This document shows positions 7,317 to 15,071 of a DNA stretch of 64,000 nucleotides, in pieces (the first letter of the stretch is position 1; each line of letters starts with the position of its first letter). This DNA is from Amycolatopsis thailandensis (GTDB lineage Bacteria > Actinomycetota > Actinomycetes > Mycobacteriales > Pseudonocardiaceae). Location of the stretch: NCBI RefSeq assembly GCF_002234405.1, contig NZ_NMQT01000020.1:1-64000 (forward strand). The letters run 5' to 3'. The notes under the pieces are model-generated. The model was not told the DNA's origin, did not search any database, and saw only the letters and a program-made list of their open reading frames with translations. The translations under genes were made by a program, and so were the position numbers.

Positions 7317-8675
7317 ATGTCCGACACCGCTCTGCCGGTCAGCCTCGACCGCGATTCGCTCGTCCCGCTCGCGGTCCAGCTGGCCGACGCGTTGCGCGTG
7401 GCCGCCGGCGACGGGCATCTGCGCGGTGGCGACAGGCTGCCTTCGACCAGGGCGCTCGCGAACCGGCTCGGCGTCAGCCGCACGGTGACGTCGGCGGCGT
7501 ACGAGCAGCTTCACGCGGAGGGGTGGATCGCGGGCCGCCACGGCTCCGGCACCTATGTGACCACGACACCGCCCGCGGACAGGCCGTCGAAAGGCCCGGC
7601 GCCCGGTAGACCGGCCGCGCCGCCCACGCTGATCGACCTCACACCGGGCGTCCCGTGGGCCGACGGCGTCGAAAGGGCCGCGTGGCGCCGCGCGTGGCGG
7701 GCCGCCGCCGATCCGCGCCCGACCTACCGCGAGGACAGGGCCGGTCTGCCCGCGTACCGGGACGCGGTGTCCGAACATCTGCTGCGCCACCGCGGGCTCG
7801 CCGCCGGAACGGTGCTCGCCACCGGCGGGACGACGGCGGCGGTGATCGAACTCGCCGGCGCCGTGCTCTCGCGCGGCGACCGGGTCGCCATCGAGGAGCC
7901 GGGCTACCAGCGCGCGGTGCAGGCGTTCCGGCGGGCGGGGATGGAGGTCGTGCCCGTCCCGGTCGACGAAGAGGGCCTGCGCCCGGACGCCGTCCCCGCC
8001 GACGTCCGCGCGGTGTACTGCTCTCCCGCGCATCAATACCCGCTCGGCAGCCGGATGAGCGCGTCCCGCCGGGTCGAGCTCGTCGAACTCGCCCGCGCCG
8101 AGGGCATGCTGGTGATCGAGGACGACTACGACGGCGAGCTGCGGTTCGACGTCGCGCCGCTCCCGCTGCTGGCCGCGCTCGCGCCCGACGTCGTCGCGCA
8201 TCTCGGGACCACGAGCAAGATCCTCACCCCGGCGCTGGGCGCGGGCTGGATGGTCGCGCCGTCACCCGTCGCGGCCGCGGTGCTGGAGTATCGCGAAGGC
8301 ACCGGGACGCGCCCGTCGCCCGCGGGGCAGCGGGTGCTCGCCGAACTGGCGCGGCACGGCGATCTGGGGCGGCATCTGCGGAAGCTCCGGCGGGAACTTT
8401 CGGAGCGCCGGTCCCTGGTTTCGGCCGCGCTGACGTCGGCGGGGATCCCGGTGCTCGGCGACGACGCGGGCGCGCACCTGGTCGTCCCTTGTGGAACGGC
8501 GGCCGAGGAAGCGGCGCGGCTGACGGCCGCGGAACGCGCGGGGATCCGGCTCGACGGGCTCGTCCGGCACTTCACCGGGACGCCGACGGTGTTCGGGAAC
8601 CTCATCGGCTACGCGGGTTGCTCGCGGGAAGTGCTGCACTCCGCGCTGAAACCGCTGATCCCCGTGTTCGCTTGA
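7317..8675 (+). CDS. MocR-type (GntR/aminotransferase) PLP-dependent transcriptional regulator
   Basis: 452 aa. An N-terminal GntR winged helix (about 15-85: LPSTRALANRLGVSRTVTSAAYEQL) is fused to a fold-type-I aminotransferase-like domain (about 110-450). The PLP Schiff-base Lys is expected in GTTSKIL, and ATGGTTAAV and IEDDYDGELRF match the cofactor pocket. Family members sense PLP and regulate B6 synthesis, transport or amino-compound catabolism. ATG 7317 has GCGGAG 6 nt upstream. The adjacent PNPOx-like gene is the natural target. The stop overlaps the next gene's -35 element. Confidence 0.93.
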   Translation: MSDTALPVSLDRDSLVPLAVQLADALRVAAGDGHLRGGDRLPSTRALANRLGVSRTVTSAAYEQLHAEGWIAGRHGSGTYVTTTPPADRPSKGPAPGRPAAPPTLIDLTPGVPWADGVERAAWRRAWRAAADPRPTYREDRAGLPAYRDAVSEHLLRHRGLAAGTVLATGGTTAAVIELAGAVLSRGDRVAIEEPGYQRAVQAFRRAGMEVVPVPVDEEGLRPDAVPADVRAVYCSPAHQYPLGSRMSASRRVELVELARAEGMLVIEDDYDGELRFDVAPLPLLAALAPDVVAHLGTTSKILTPALGAGWMVAPSPVAAAVLEYREGTGTRPSPAGQRVLAELARHGDLGRHLRKLRRELSERRSLVSAALTSAGIPVLGDDAGAHLVVPCGTAAEEAARLTAAERAGIRLDGLVRHFTGTPTVFGNLIGYAGCSREVLHSALKPLIPVFA

Positions 8676-8702
8676 CCTCCAGCGAACTGGAGGTCCTACC
8701 TT
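8672..8702 (+). promoter_or_regulatory. MerR-family-type promoter with 19-bp spacer and palindromic operator
   Basis: A -35 element TTGACC (8672-8677) and a -10 element TACCTT (8697-8702) are separated by 19 bp, the over-long spacer typical of MerR-family activated promoters. The spacer is filled by the perfect palindrome ACCTCCAG-CGAA-CTGGAGGT (8675-8694). The ATG at 8709 is only 6 nt beyond the -10, so the transcript is probably leaderless. No MerR gene is present in the window, so the activator would act from elsewhere. Confidence 0.85.
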
Positions 8703-8708
8703 GCGGAC

Positions 8709-9680
8709 ATGCGTGCGATCACAGTGTCCCGCTTCGGCGACCCCAGTGTTCTCGAACAGATCGAACTGCCCACTCCCGAACCCGGCGAGGGCGAGCTTCG
8801 CATCGCGGTGAAGGCGGCCGGAGTCGGCTGGCTCGACGCCCTCATCCGGCGGGGGGACGGGCCCGACGAGTTCGGGGTCGAGCTGCCGTACGTACCCGGC
8901 AGCGCGGTGGCGGGCATCGTCGAGGCCGTGGGGGCCGGAGTCGACCAGACCTGGCTGGGCAAGGAAGTCGTCTCCAGCGCGGTGGGCGACTACGGCGGGG
9001 GATACGCGGACACGGTCATCGCGCTGCCCGAGGACACCTTCCCGGTTCCGGCGGGCCTCGACCTCCAGCACGCTGTCGCCCTGCTCAACGACGGCAGTAC
9101 CGCGTTGGCGCTGCTGGAGAAGACCCCGGTCCGGGCCGGGGAGCGGATTCTGGTGGCGCCGGGGGTCGGCGGTCTCGGCAGCCTGATGGTGCAGCTCGCC
9201 CGCGCGGCGGGCGCGACCGTCATCGCGGCGGTCCGCGGCGGCGAAAAGGCGGCGATCGCCAGGAAACTGGGCGCCGAGCCGGTCGACTACTCGGTGGCGG
9301 ACTGGACGGGCGAGGCCCTGGCCCGCACCGGGGGCAAGCGGCTCGACGTCGTGTTCGACGGCGTCGGCGGTGAACTGGGCGCGGCCTCGCTGGCGCTGCT
9401 GAAGAACGGCGGCCGGTTCTCGGGCTACGGCATGTCCAGTGGGGCCGAAACGGTGATCGGCGACGCCGACCGCGCCCGGCTGTCCCTTGTGGACATGTCA
9501 CAGCTGGTCGGCTTCTGGCCCGACAATCCGCGCCGGGTGCGGGAAGTGCTGCGGCAGGCGGCCGAAGGGAAACTGACGCCGATCATCGGCCGGACGTATC
9601 CCCTGTCCGAGGCGTCCGCCGCGCACTCGGACATCGAGGCGCGGCGGTACACCGGGAAGAGCCTGCTGGTCGTGCCCTGA
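8709..9680 (+). CDS. Zinc-type quinone oxidoreductase (MDR superfamily)
   Basis: 323 aa, NADPH:quinone-reductase-like medium-chain dehydrogenase. It has an N-terminal GroES-like domain (about 1-125) and a Rossmann domain with the dinucleotide motif VAPGVGGLGSLMVQLARAAGA. No structural zinc cysteines are seen, as expected for QOR members. It probably reduces quinones or reactive carbonyls in the cytosol. The gene has its own MerR-type promoter and a likely leaderless start at 8709. MerR or SoxR control by redox-cycling or toxic compounds would fit a detoxifying quinone reductase, but the regulator is not identified. Confidence 0.9.
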   Translation: MRAITVSRFGDPSVLEQIELPTPEPGEGELRIAVKAAGVGWLDALIRRGDGPDEFGVELPYVPGSAVAGIVEAVGAGVDQTWLGKEVVSSAVGDYGGGYADTVIALPEDTFPVPAGLDLQHAVALLNDGSTALALLEKTPVRAGERILVAPGVGGLGSLMVQLARAAGATVIAAVRGGEKAAIARKLGAEPVDYSVADWTGEALARTGGKRLDVVFDGVGGELGAASLALLKNGGRFSGYGMSSGAETVIGDADRARLSLVDMSQLVGFWPDNPRRVREVLRQAAEGKLTPIIGRTYPLSEASAAHSDIEARRYTGKSLLVVP

Positions 9681-9697
9681 ATCAGAACCGCAGGCGG

Positions 9698-10240
9698 TCA
9701 GAAACGCAGTGGCACGGCGGGGAGGTTGGCGCCGACGACGTCCGAAATGGTCTGGAGCGGCCCCGTCCCCGCGGTGTCCGGCACGGTGAGTGCCGTGTAG
9801 ACGGAGCGGTCCACCACGAACCACGTCGCGGTGCCCTCGCCCTCGACCTGTAGCCATTGGACGTTGTTGATCGTCCGCAGTTGCGAGGTCCGGGTGAGTT
9901 CCGGCGGCTTGCCGAGTCCGCAGCGCAGGACCACCGGGTCGCCGGTGCCCCAGCCGACCGTGGCCTCGGGAGCGGGATCGGCCAGCTTCCGCCGGACCAG
10001 CGTGTTCCCGGACGACGTGAGTTCGTGCGGGAGCGCGCCGATGAGCTTCGCACAATCGGGTGATCCCGATTGCGGCGCCGGGACCGGGACGAGCGGGAGC
10101 GGGCCATCGGCCGCGGGAGCCTCGGATTCCGCGCCGCGGGTCAGCCCGAAGACGGCGACGCCCGCGACGAGCAGCACCGCCAGGCAGACGGCCGCGATCA
10201 GCAGTGGTTTCGGGGGAGCGCCGGTGTCCGTGTCAGCCAC
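9698..10240 (-). CDS. DUF3515 membrane-anchored protein
   Basis: 180 aa with one N-terminal transmembrane helix (about residues 12-33) and an extracytoplasmic domain containing two cysteines (DCAKLIG and LRCGLG) in the DUF3515 pattern. The function is unknown. Its position next to an Lrp-like domain gene and thiL mirrors mycobacteria, where a DUF3515 gene (Rv2980) is near thiL. Transcription is opposite to the core genes that follow. The start MADTDTGAPPKP lies 20 bp downstream of the Lrp-domain gene, so the two may be cotranscribed. Confidence 0.85.
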   Translation of the reverse strand: MADTDTGAPPKPLLIAAVCLAVLLVAGVAVFGLTRGAESEAPAADGPLPLVPVPAPQSGSPDCAKLIGALPHELTSSGNTLVRRKLADPAPEATVGWGTGDPVVLRCGLGKPPELTRTSQLRTINNVQWLQVEGEGTATWFVVDRSVYTALTVPDTAGTGPLQTISDVVGANLPAVPLRF

Positions 10241-10259
10241 CGGACCACTACACCACCTC

Positions 10260-10493
10260 TTACAGATGCACGACCGGGCAGGTCAGTGTACGAGTGATGC
10301 CCTCCACGTTCTGCACCTTCGCGACCACGAGCTGGCCGAGCTGATCGACGGTGTCGGCCGCGGCCTTGACGATGACGTCGTAGGGGCCGGTGACATCCTC
10401 CGAACTGGTGACACCGGAGATGGTGGAGATCTCCGCGGCGACCGCGGCGGCTTTGCCGACCTCGGTCTGGATGAGGATGTATGCGTGGACCAC
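10260..10493 (-). CDS. Stand-alone Lrp/AsnC ligand-binding (RAM) domain protein
   Basis: 77 aa from GTG 10493, consisting only of the alpha/beta RAM domain of Lrp/AsnC regulators (AYILIQTEVGKAAAVAAEI, VTGPYDVIVKAAA, VEGITRTLTCPVV), with no helix-turn-helix. Such proteins assemble as dimers or higher rings and can bind amino acids or modulate full-length Lrp proteins. The start is set by AAGGGG located 6 nt before the GTG. It is divergent from thiL. Confidence 0.88.
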   Translation of the reverse strand: MVHAYILIQTEVGKAAAVAAEISTISGVTSSEDVTGPYDVIVKAAADTVDQLGQLVVAKVQNVEGITRTLTCPVVHL

Positions 10494-10529
10494 GGCGCGC
10501 CCCTTCGTAAAAGTCGGCTCAAGGTAGGA

Positions 10530-10544
10530 ACGTTGTAGCAACGT
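10530..10544. promoter_or_regulatory. Short perfect inverted repeat between the Lrp-domain gene and thiL
   Basis: ACGTTG-TAG-CAACGT is a perfect 6-bp inverted repeat in the divergent region 10494-10626. It is a possible operator for one of the two genes; no supporting promoter element was clear. Confidence 0.3.
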
Positions 10545-10626
10545 ATCGCCAGCCCCGGGAAAAACCTAGGGCTTCCGACTATCGGTGATCGACATTTGTC
10601 CGGACAAGGGAAAGTGGAGGTGACGG

Positions 10627-11583
10627 GTGTCACCGAACGACGGCACGGTCGCCGGGACCGGTGAATTCCGGTTGATCGAAGCGGTGACGGCCGGCCGGAA
10701 ACAGCCGGAGACGACACTGCTCGGACCGGGGGACGACGCGGCCGTCGTGGCCACCCCGGACGGCCGGACGGTGGCCACCACCGACGTCCTCGTGCAGGGC
10801 GTCCATTTCCGGCTCGACTGGTCCAGCGCCGAACAGGTGGGGCGCAAGGCGGTCGCGGTGAACCTCACCGACATCGCCGCCATGGGCGCCCGCCCGACGT
10901 CCGTCCTGGTGGGATTCGCCTGCCCGCCGGACACCGAGACCTCGGTCGTCACCGAACTCACCCAGGGCATGTGGATCGAAGCCGAACGCGCGGGGATCGG
11001 GATCGTCGGCGGCGACATGGTGCGCGCCGACCAGATCGTGATCAGTGTCACCGCGCTCGGGGACCTCGGTGGCCGGGAACCGGTCAAGCGATCCGGCGCG
11101 CGTCCGGGCGACGTCGTCGCGGTCTGCGGACGGCTCGGCTGGGCGGCCGCCGGGCTCGCCGTGCTCGGCCGGGGTTTCCGCTCGCCGGTCAGCGTCGTCA
11201 ACGCTCAGCGCTGCCCCGAACCGGACTACGAGGCGGGCCTCCGCGCGGCCGACGGCGGCGCGACGGCGATGATCGACGTGTCCGACGGGCTCCTGTCCGA
11301 CCTCGGCCACATCGCCACGGCGTCCGACGTCGGAATCGACATCCGGACCGCGGATCTCGACGTGTCGAGCAGGCTGACCGAGGTCGGCACCGCACTCGGC
11401 GCCGACCCGCTGAAATGGGTCCTCACCGGCGGCGAGGACCACGCTTTCGCGGCCACCTTCCCCGCGTTCGCCGACCTGCCCGAGGGCTGGACCGAGATCG
11501 GCGTCGTCACGATGCCGGATTCCGGGGTGACGGTGGACGGGAAGAAGTACGGGCACCACGGCGGCTGGGAGCACTGGCGCTAG
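10627..11583 (+). CDS. thiL: Thiamine-monophosphate kinase
   Basis: 318 aa. ThiL phosphorylates thiamine monophosphate to thiamine diphosphate using ATP. Family marks are LLGPGDDAAV near the N-terminus (Mg2+ site), TTDVLVQGVHFRLDW, a NLTDIAAMGARPT block, GGDMVRADQIVISVTALG and IDVSDGLLSDLGHIA. The GTG start at 10627 has GGAGG 6 nt upstream. No TPP riboswitch is visible in the upstream 130 bp. Gene order with ung, rpmB, the DAK gene and recG matches mycobacteria. Confidence 0.96.
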   Translation: MSPNDGTVAGTGEFRLIEAVTAGRKQPETTLLGPGDDAAVVATPDGRTVATTDVLVQGVHFRLDWSSAEQVGRKAVAVNLTDIAAMGARPTSVLVGFACPPDTETSVVTELTQGMWIEAERAGIGIVGGDMVRADQIVISVTALGDLGGREPVKRSGARPGDVVAVCGRLGWAAAGLAVLGRGFRSPVSVVNAQRCPEPDYEAGLRAADGGATAMIDVSDGLLSDLGHIATASDVGIDIRTADLDVSSRLTEVGTALGADPLKWVLTGGEDHAFAATFPAFADLPEGWTEIGVVTMPDSGVTVDGKKYGHHGGWEHWR

Positions 11584-11586
11584 GGA

Positions 11587-12321
11587 TCAGCGTGAGGCCC
11601 ACCAGGTCGACTGGGCGGTGACGGTGAAACCGAGGGATTCGTACAGCGGCCTGCCCGCTTTGGAGGCGGTGAGGGTGACCGGCAGCCCGGCCAGCGGGGC
11701 GAGGGAGCCGAGCATCACGGCCCGGCCCACGCCGCGAGAGCGGAAGGCCGGCGGCGTGCCCACCCAGTAGTGACTGCCGAAGCCGTCCTCCACGGCCGTG
11801 ACGCACGCCCCGGCGACCTCGCCGTCGAGCCGCGCGACGAACACGCCGACCCCCGGCTGTCCGAGCAGGGCCATGGGGAACATCTCGCCCGCGCGATAGG
11901 GCTCGAACCGGGTGAGTTCGAAGCCGGCGATCACCGCGAGTTCGGCCGCCCGCAGATCCGTTTCCGCGTCGACCCGGACCACCTCCATCGCGGGTTCGGC
12001 GACGGGGGAGGGCGGGCGGAGCATGACCGGCATCTGCCAGCTGCGCATGTCCCCGAGATGGTTCAGATCGGTGGCGCTGAAGGGATCCTCGGCGTCCACC
12101 GGGCCCTTCGACCGGGCGGCCAGCTCGGTGATCTCCGTGAGTTCGTCGTCGGTGAGATCGGGTTCCTGGAGCAGGACGCGCAGTCCCGCTCGTTCGTCAC
12201 CGGCGACGGCGAGGAAACCGCGGCGGCGGATCACCTCGTGCCCGCGGGACCGGCCGGTCGCGGCCCAGAACGCGGCGGAGTTGCGGGCCTGGCGCAGGGG
12301 CGCCCCGGCTTCGATCGACAT
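11587..12321 (-). CDS. GNAT-family N-acetyltransferase
   Basis: 244 aa. The C-terminal half (about 125-244) is a GNAT domain with the acetyl-CoA-binding P-loop YWVGTPPAFRSRGVGRAVM and a terminal PLYESLGFTVTAQSTWW strand. The N-terminal half is an extra domain rich in acidic and Arg residues, as in two-domain GNAT proteins that may hold a degenerate second fold. The substrate is unknown. It converges with thiL, the stops lying 3 bp apart, and diverges from the next GNAT gene. Confidence 0.85.
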   Translation of the reverse strand: MSIEAGAPLRQARNSAAFWAATGRSRGHEVIRRRGFLAVAGDERAGLRVLLQEPDLTDDELTEITELAARSKGPVDAEDPFSATDLNHLGDMRSWQMPVMLRPPSPVAEPAMEVVRVDAETDLRAAELAVIAGFELTRFEPYRAGEMFPMALLGQPGVGVFVARLDGEVAGACVTAVEDGFGSHYWVGTPPAFRSRGVGRAVMLGSLAPLAGLPVTLTASKAGRPLYESLGFTVTAQSTWWASR

Positions 12322-12419
12322 GATCGGAAACCTAAGGCGCACCGATGTCCCGGCGACAGTGCCGATCACGTCACATTTGCTTGGGCCAATTCTGCTTTCC
12401 CCGTGCCACGGCCGCTCGC

Positions 12420-12432
12420 TAATCTCGCGCTC
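12420..12432 (+). promoter_or_regulatory. Probable -10 element of a leaderless transcript
   Basis: TAATCT at 12420-12425 is 7 nt upstream of the ATG at 12433, with no Shine-Dalgarno sequence, consistent with the leaderless mRNAs common in actinobacteria. No clear -35 was identified. Confidence 0.5.
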
Positions 12433-12903
12433 ATGGACCTTCGTGTGCTGCCCTACGACCACCCCGACGCGGTGAAGCTGCTGGCCGAAGCCCAGCTCGA
12501 GCTGGCCGCCCGGTACGGCAGTGAAGACGAGACGCCGATGGACGGGGCGCAGTTCGCCGCGCCGAGGGGACTGTTCCTGGCCGCCTATCTCGACGACGTC
12601 CCGGTCGCGTGCGGCGCCTGGCGGGCGCACGACGGGCCCGACCCGTTGCTGCCCGGCGACGCCGAGATCAAGCGCATGTTCGTGATGGCCTCGGCGCGCG
12701 GGCGAGGTGTCGCGCGGGCGATCCTCGCCGATCTGGAACGGACGGCCGCCGAGGCCGGACGGCTGCGTATGGTGCTGGAGACCGGTGACAAACAGCCCGA
12801 GGCCATCGCGCTGTACGAGTCGGCGGGCTACCGGGAGATGCCGGGCTTCGGGTACTACAAGGACGAACCGGAAAGCGTCTGCTACGGCAAGTCGCTGGTC
12901 TAG
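12433..12903 (+). CDS. GNAT-family N-acetyltransferase
   Basis: 156 aa single GNAT domain. The acetyl-CoA-binding motif is IKRMFVMASARGRGVARAIL (about 77-96), followed by LETGDKQPEAIALYESAGY, the typical beta5-alpha4 element. It belongs with small-molecule acetyltransferases of unknown substrate. A TAATCT -10 lies 7 nt upstream of the ATG, so translation is probably leaderless. The gamma-carbonic-anhydrase gene follows after 8 bp and is probably cotranscribed. Confidence 0.9.
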   Translation: MDLRVLPYDHPDAVKLLAEAQLELAARYGSEDETPMDGAQFAAPRGLFLAAYLDDVPVACGAWRAHDGPDPLLPGDAEIKRMFVMASARGRGVARAILADLERTAAEAGRLRMVLETGDKQPEAIALYESAGYREMPGFGYYKDEPESVCYGKSLV

Positions 12904-12911
12904 GAGAACGC

Positions 12912-13433
12912 ATGCCGATCTACGCCCTGGGCGACCTCGAACCGTCGATCCACCCCGACGCCTACGTCCACCCTGACGCGACGGTGATCGGCGACGTCCG
13001 CATCGCGGCGTTCGCGTCGGTGTGGCCGCAGACGGTGCTGCGCGGCGACCACGGGTACATCGAGATCGGCGAGCGGTCCAACGTCCAGGACGGCTGCGTG
13101 CTGCACTGCACCCGCAAGGAACCGACGGTGATCGGGAACTCCTCCGCCGTCGGGCATTCCGTGCACATCGAGGGCGCGCGGATCGGCGAGGGCTGCCTGA
13201 TCGCGTCGGGATCGGTGGTGCTGAACGGAACCGTCGTCGAGGACGGCGGGATGGTCGGCGCGGGCGCGGTTCTCTCCTATGGGTCCCATGTGGACAGTGG
13301 GCACATCGCGCTCGGCGTCCCGGCGAAGACGCGGCCCAATACCTCTTTCGGGCCCGACATGATCAAGCTCGTCGTCGATGGTTATGTCGAGCGGGCGGCC
13401 CGGTTCCGGGTCGAACTCCGGCGGCTGGACTAA
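12912..13433 (+). CDS. Gamma-carbonic-anhydrase-like left-handed beta-helix protein
   Basis: 173 aa hexapeptide-repeat trimeric beta-helix protein. The fold signature is clear (AFASVWPQTVLRGDHGYIEIGERSNVQDGCVLH). Of the three zinc-ligand positions of gamma-carbonic anhydrases, His65 and His82 are present, but the position five residues after His82 (normally His, as in GHxxxxHG) is Glu87; a different His lies at 85. CO2 hydration is therefore uncertain and the protein may bind metal differently or be non-catalytic. It follows a GNAT gene by 8 bp. Its stop overlaps the convergent small membrane gene. Confidence 0.88.
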   Translation: MPIYALGDLEPSIHPDAYVHPDATVIGDVRIAAFASVWPQTVLRGDHGYIEIGERSNVQDGCVLHCTRKEPTVIGNSSAVGHSVHIEGARIGEGCLIASGSVVLNGTVVEDGGMVGAGAVLSYGSHVDSGHIALGVPAKTRPNTSFGPDMIKLVVDGYVERAARFRVELRRLD

Positions 13434-13654
13434 GACTTTTTCGTGTCGTCGGGTGGTTCGGTTTCCTCCGGCTGCCCCGATTCGACGTGGTAGAAGGGCA
13501 GCCTGATCTTGAACGGCGCGCCTTTGCCGTTGTGCAACTGCTGGCGCTGGGTCAGCCAGCCCGCGAGGAAGATCAGCAGGAGGATGCCGGCCGTCACCAA
13601 CAGCGCGGGAACGGACATCCCGAGCAGACGGACGAAAAAGCTCTCGATAGGCAC
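13430..13654 (-). CDS. Small single-pass membrane protein, unknown function
   Basis: 74 aa with one hydrophobic helix (about residues 14-35: VPALLVTAGILLLIFLAGWL) followed by a basic then acidic cytoplasmic tail ending EPPDDTKKS. I do not recognise a named family. The GTG at 13654 is chosen because AGGTGAGG lies about 8 nt upstream and the reading frame further upstream is unlike coding sequence. It converges with the carbonic-anhydrase-like gene with overlapping stop codons and is divergent from ung. Confidence 0.7.
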   Translation of the reverse strand: MPIESFFVRLLGMSVPALLVTAGILLLIFLAGWLTQRQQLHNGKGAPFKIRLPFYHVESGQPEETEPPDDTKKS

Positions 13655-13861
13655 AGCCCAGCCCTCACCTGCCGACGAGTCCCAGGGCGTCCCCACCAGC
13701 CGGTCAGGGTTGGTGTGCGGGTGGTGCGTGGTCGTGCTCGGGCGTCCCGGCCCCGGGTGACCCCACGGCAGTAGGTCAGGCGGAACACCGCTGGAGACCA
13801 GGATACGACCCTGTGACCGCCGTCTCAACCGGCCGGAAAAAGGGGCGCCGACCGGCCTGAG

Positions 13862-13875
13862 TAAGCTCGCACGCC
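13862..13875 (+). promoter_or_regulatory. Possible -10 element for ung
   Basis: TAAGCT (13862-13867) is 8 nt before the GTG start of ung and no Shine-Dalgarno is visible, suggesting a leaderless transcript. Support is positional only. Confidence 0.4.
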
Positions 13876-14553
13876 GTGACCGCACGACCGCTGCAGGACA
13901 TCGTCGAAGAAGGCTGGGCGCAAGCCCTCGAACCGGTGGCGCCGCAGGTCGCCGCGATGGGGGAATTCCTCCGCGCGGAGATCGCCGCGGGCCGGACCTA
14001 TCTCCCGGCCGGGGAGCACGTGCTGCGGGCCTTCCAGCAACCGTTCCACGACGTGCGGGTGCTGATCGTCGGCCAGGACCCGTACCCGACGCCCGGGCAC
14101 GCGGTCGGGCTGAGCTTCTCGGTGGCGCCTGACGTCCGGCCGATCCCTAAGAGCCTGATCAACATCTACAAGGAGTACTGCGAGGACCTCGGGCATCCGT
14201 TGCCGTCGAACGGCGACCTGACGCCGTGGGCCGACCAGGGTGTGCTGCTGCTCAACAGGGCACTGACGGTGCAGCCGGGCAAATCGAACTCGCACCAGGG
14301 CAAGGGCTGGGAAGACGTCACCGAGCAGGCCATCAAGGCCCTCGCCGCGCGGGACGAGCCGATGGTGGCGATCCTGTGGGGCCGCAACGCGCGGAACCTG
14401 AAGCCGATGCTGGGGAAGGTGCCGTGCATCGAGTCGGCGCACCCGAGCCCGCTTTCGGCGCACTCCGGCTTCTTCGGCTCGCGGCCGTTCAGCCGGGCGA
14501 ACCAGCTGCTCGCCGACCAGGGGGCCGGCCCCGTGGACTGGAAGCTCCCCTGA
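13876..14553 (+). CDS. ung: Uracil-DNA glycosylase
   Basis: 225 aa family-1 UDG that excises uracil from DNA in base-excision repair. The water-activating motif [17 protein letters not shown] is at about 66-82 and the catalytic minor-groove loop [18 protein letters not shown] near 191-208. Length agrees with the family. The start is GTG at 13876. It sits in the conserved thiL-ung-rpmB-DAK-recG order and is convergent with rpmB across a 518-bp repeat-filled region. Confidence 0.97.
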   Translation: MTARPLQDIVEEGWAQALEPVAPQVAAMGEFLRAEIAAGRTYLPAGEHVLRAFQQPFHDVRVLIVGQDPYPTPGHAVGLSFSVAPDVRPIPKSLINIYKEYCEDLGHPLPSNGDLTPWADQGVLLLNRALTVQPGKSNSHQGKGWEDVTEQAIKALAARDEPMVAILWGRNARNLKPMLGKVPCIESAHPSPLSAHSGFFGSRPFSRANQLLADQGAGPVDWKLP

Positions 14554-14565
14554 CCCTCGCTTGAG

Positions 14566-14620
14566 GTACATGATGGCCCCCTTCCTTGCGCCAGGCGCAA
14601 GGAAGGGGGCCATCATGTAC
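14566..14620. repeat. Near-perfect palindrome, GTACATGATGGCCCCCTTCC family
   Basis: Two perfect 27-bp arms (14566-14592, 14594-14620) with a single central A. It lies 13 bp after the ung stop. Related copies are at 22938-22998 and 36296-36368. It is a probable terminator. Confidence 0.85.
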
Positions 14621-14678
14621 TTCCGGAGAACGCGCGCGTGACAGCAGTGGCCGGTGTGACTCCTGGGGCGAGGCGAAA

Positions 14679-14733
14679 GTCCGTGAAGGCCTCCTTCCCT
14701 ACCTTGAGAGTAGGGAAGGAGGCCTTCACGGAC
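14679..14733. repeat. Long inverted repeat, GTGAAGGCCTCCTTCCCTAC family
   Basis: Two perfect 24-bp arms (14679-14702, 14710-14733) with a 7-nt loop. The arm contains GAAGG-CCT-CCTTC, itself palindromic. Copies are at 22735-22785 and 46688-46740; solo arms occur near 29505 and 29898. Confidence 0.85.
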
Positions 14734-14814
14734 AGTGCAGTCGAGGCTTCGGTCCAGGTGGTCGTGAGTGGCGATTCGGGTCGGAGCCATGAGTGTCTCA
14801 GGTACCTACTGCCG

Positions 14815-15003
14815 GGCGGTTTCGTGTGACTGGAGGGACGACACGTGTGCTCCGACGGACGACACGTGTGTCCAGACGGACGACACGCGGCGAGGGCCTG
14901 CCCGCACGTGTGTCGTCCCGCCCATCACGCGTGTCGTCCATCGGAGCACGCGTGTCGTCCGTCTGATCACACGCGCCGTCCACCCAGGCACACGAAAGCC
15001 TCC
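14815..15003. repeat. Inverted array of 21-bp units (GGACGACACGyGTG)
   Basis: Units beginning GGACGACACG start at 14836, 14857 and 14878, exactly 21 bp apart, preceded by a degenerate unit at 14815. Four inverted units ending CGTCC finish at 14918, 14939, 14960 and 14981, also exactly 21 bp apart, then a degenerate one ends near 15003. The two halves can pair as a long hairpin. No unit is separated by unique spacers, so it is not CRISPR. It lies downstream of rpmB. A related array is at 29359-29505. Confidence 0.8.
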
Positions 15004-15071
15004 ACGCGAGACCCGCGCATAAAAAATGGCGGGTGCTCCGAAGAGCGCCCGCCATTCCCCAAAAACCCGGC

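Noticed and set aside
10494..10626. Thiamine (TPP) riboswitch upstream of thiL
   Set aside because: The conserved CUGAGA and ACCUGA-type elements were not found in the 133-bp upstream region.
14815..15003. CRISPR array
   Set aside because: Units are contiguous with no unique spacers, they invert half-way, and no cas genes are present.
14798..15055. Small Arg/Asp heptapeptide-repeat protein
   Set aside because: Open frames arise from the 21-bp periodicity in several phases; no ribosome-binding site or homologue pattern.
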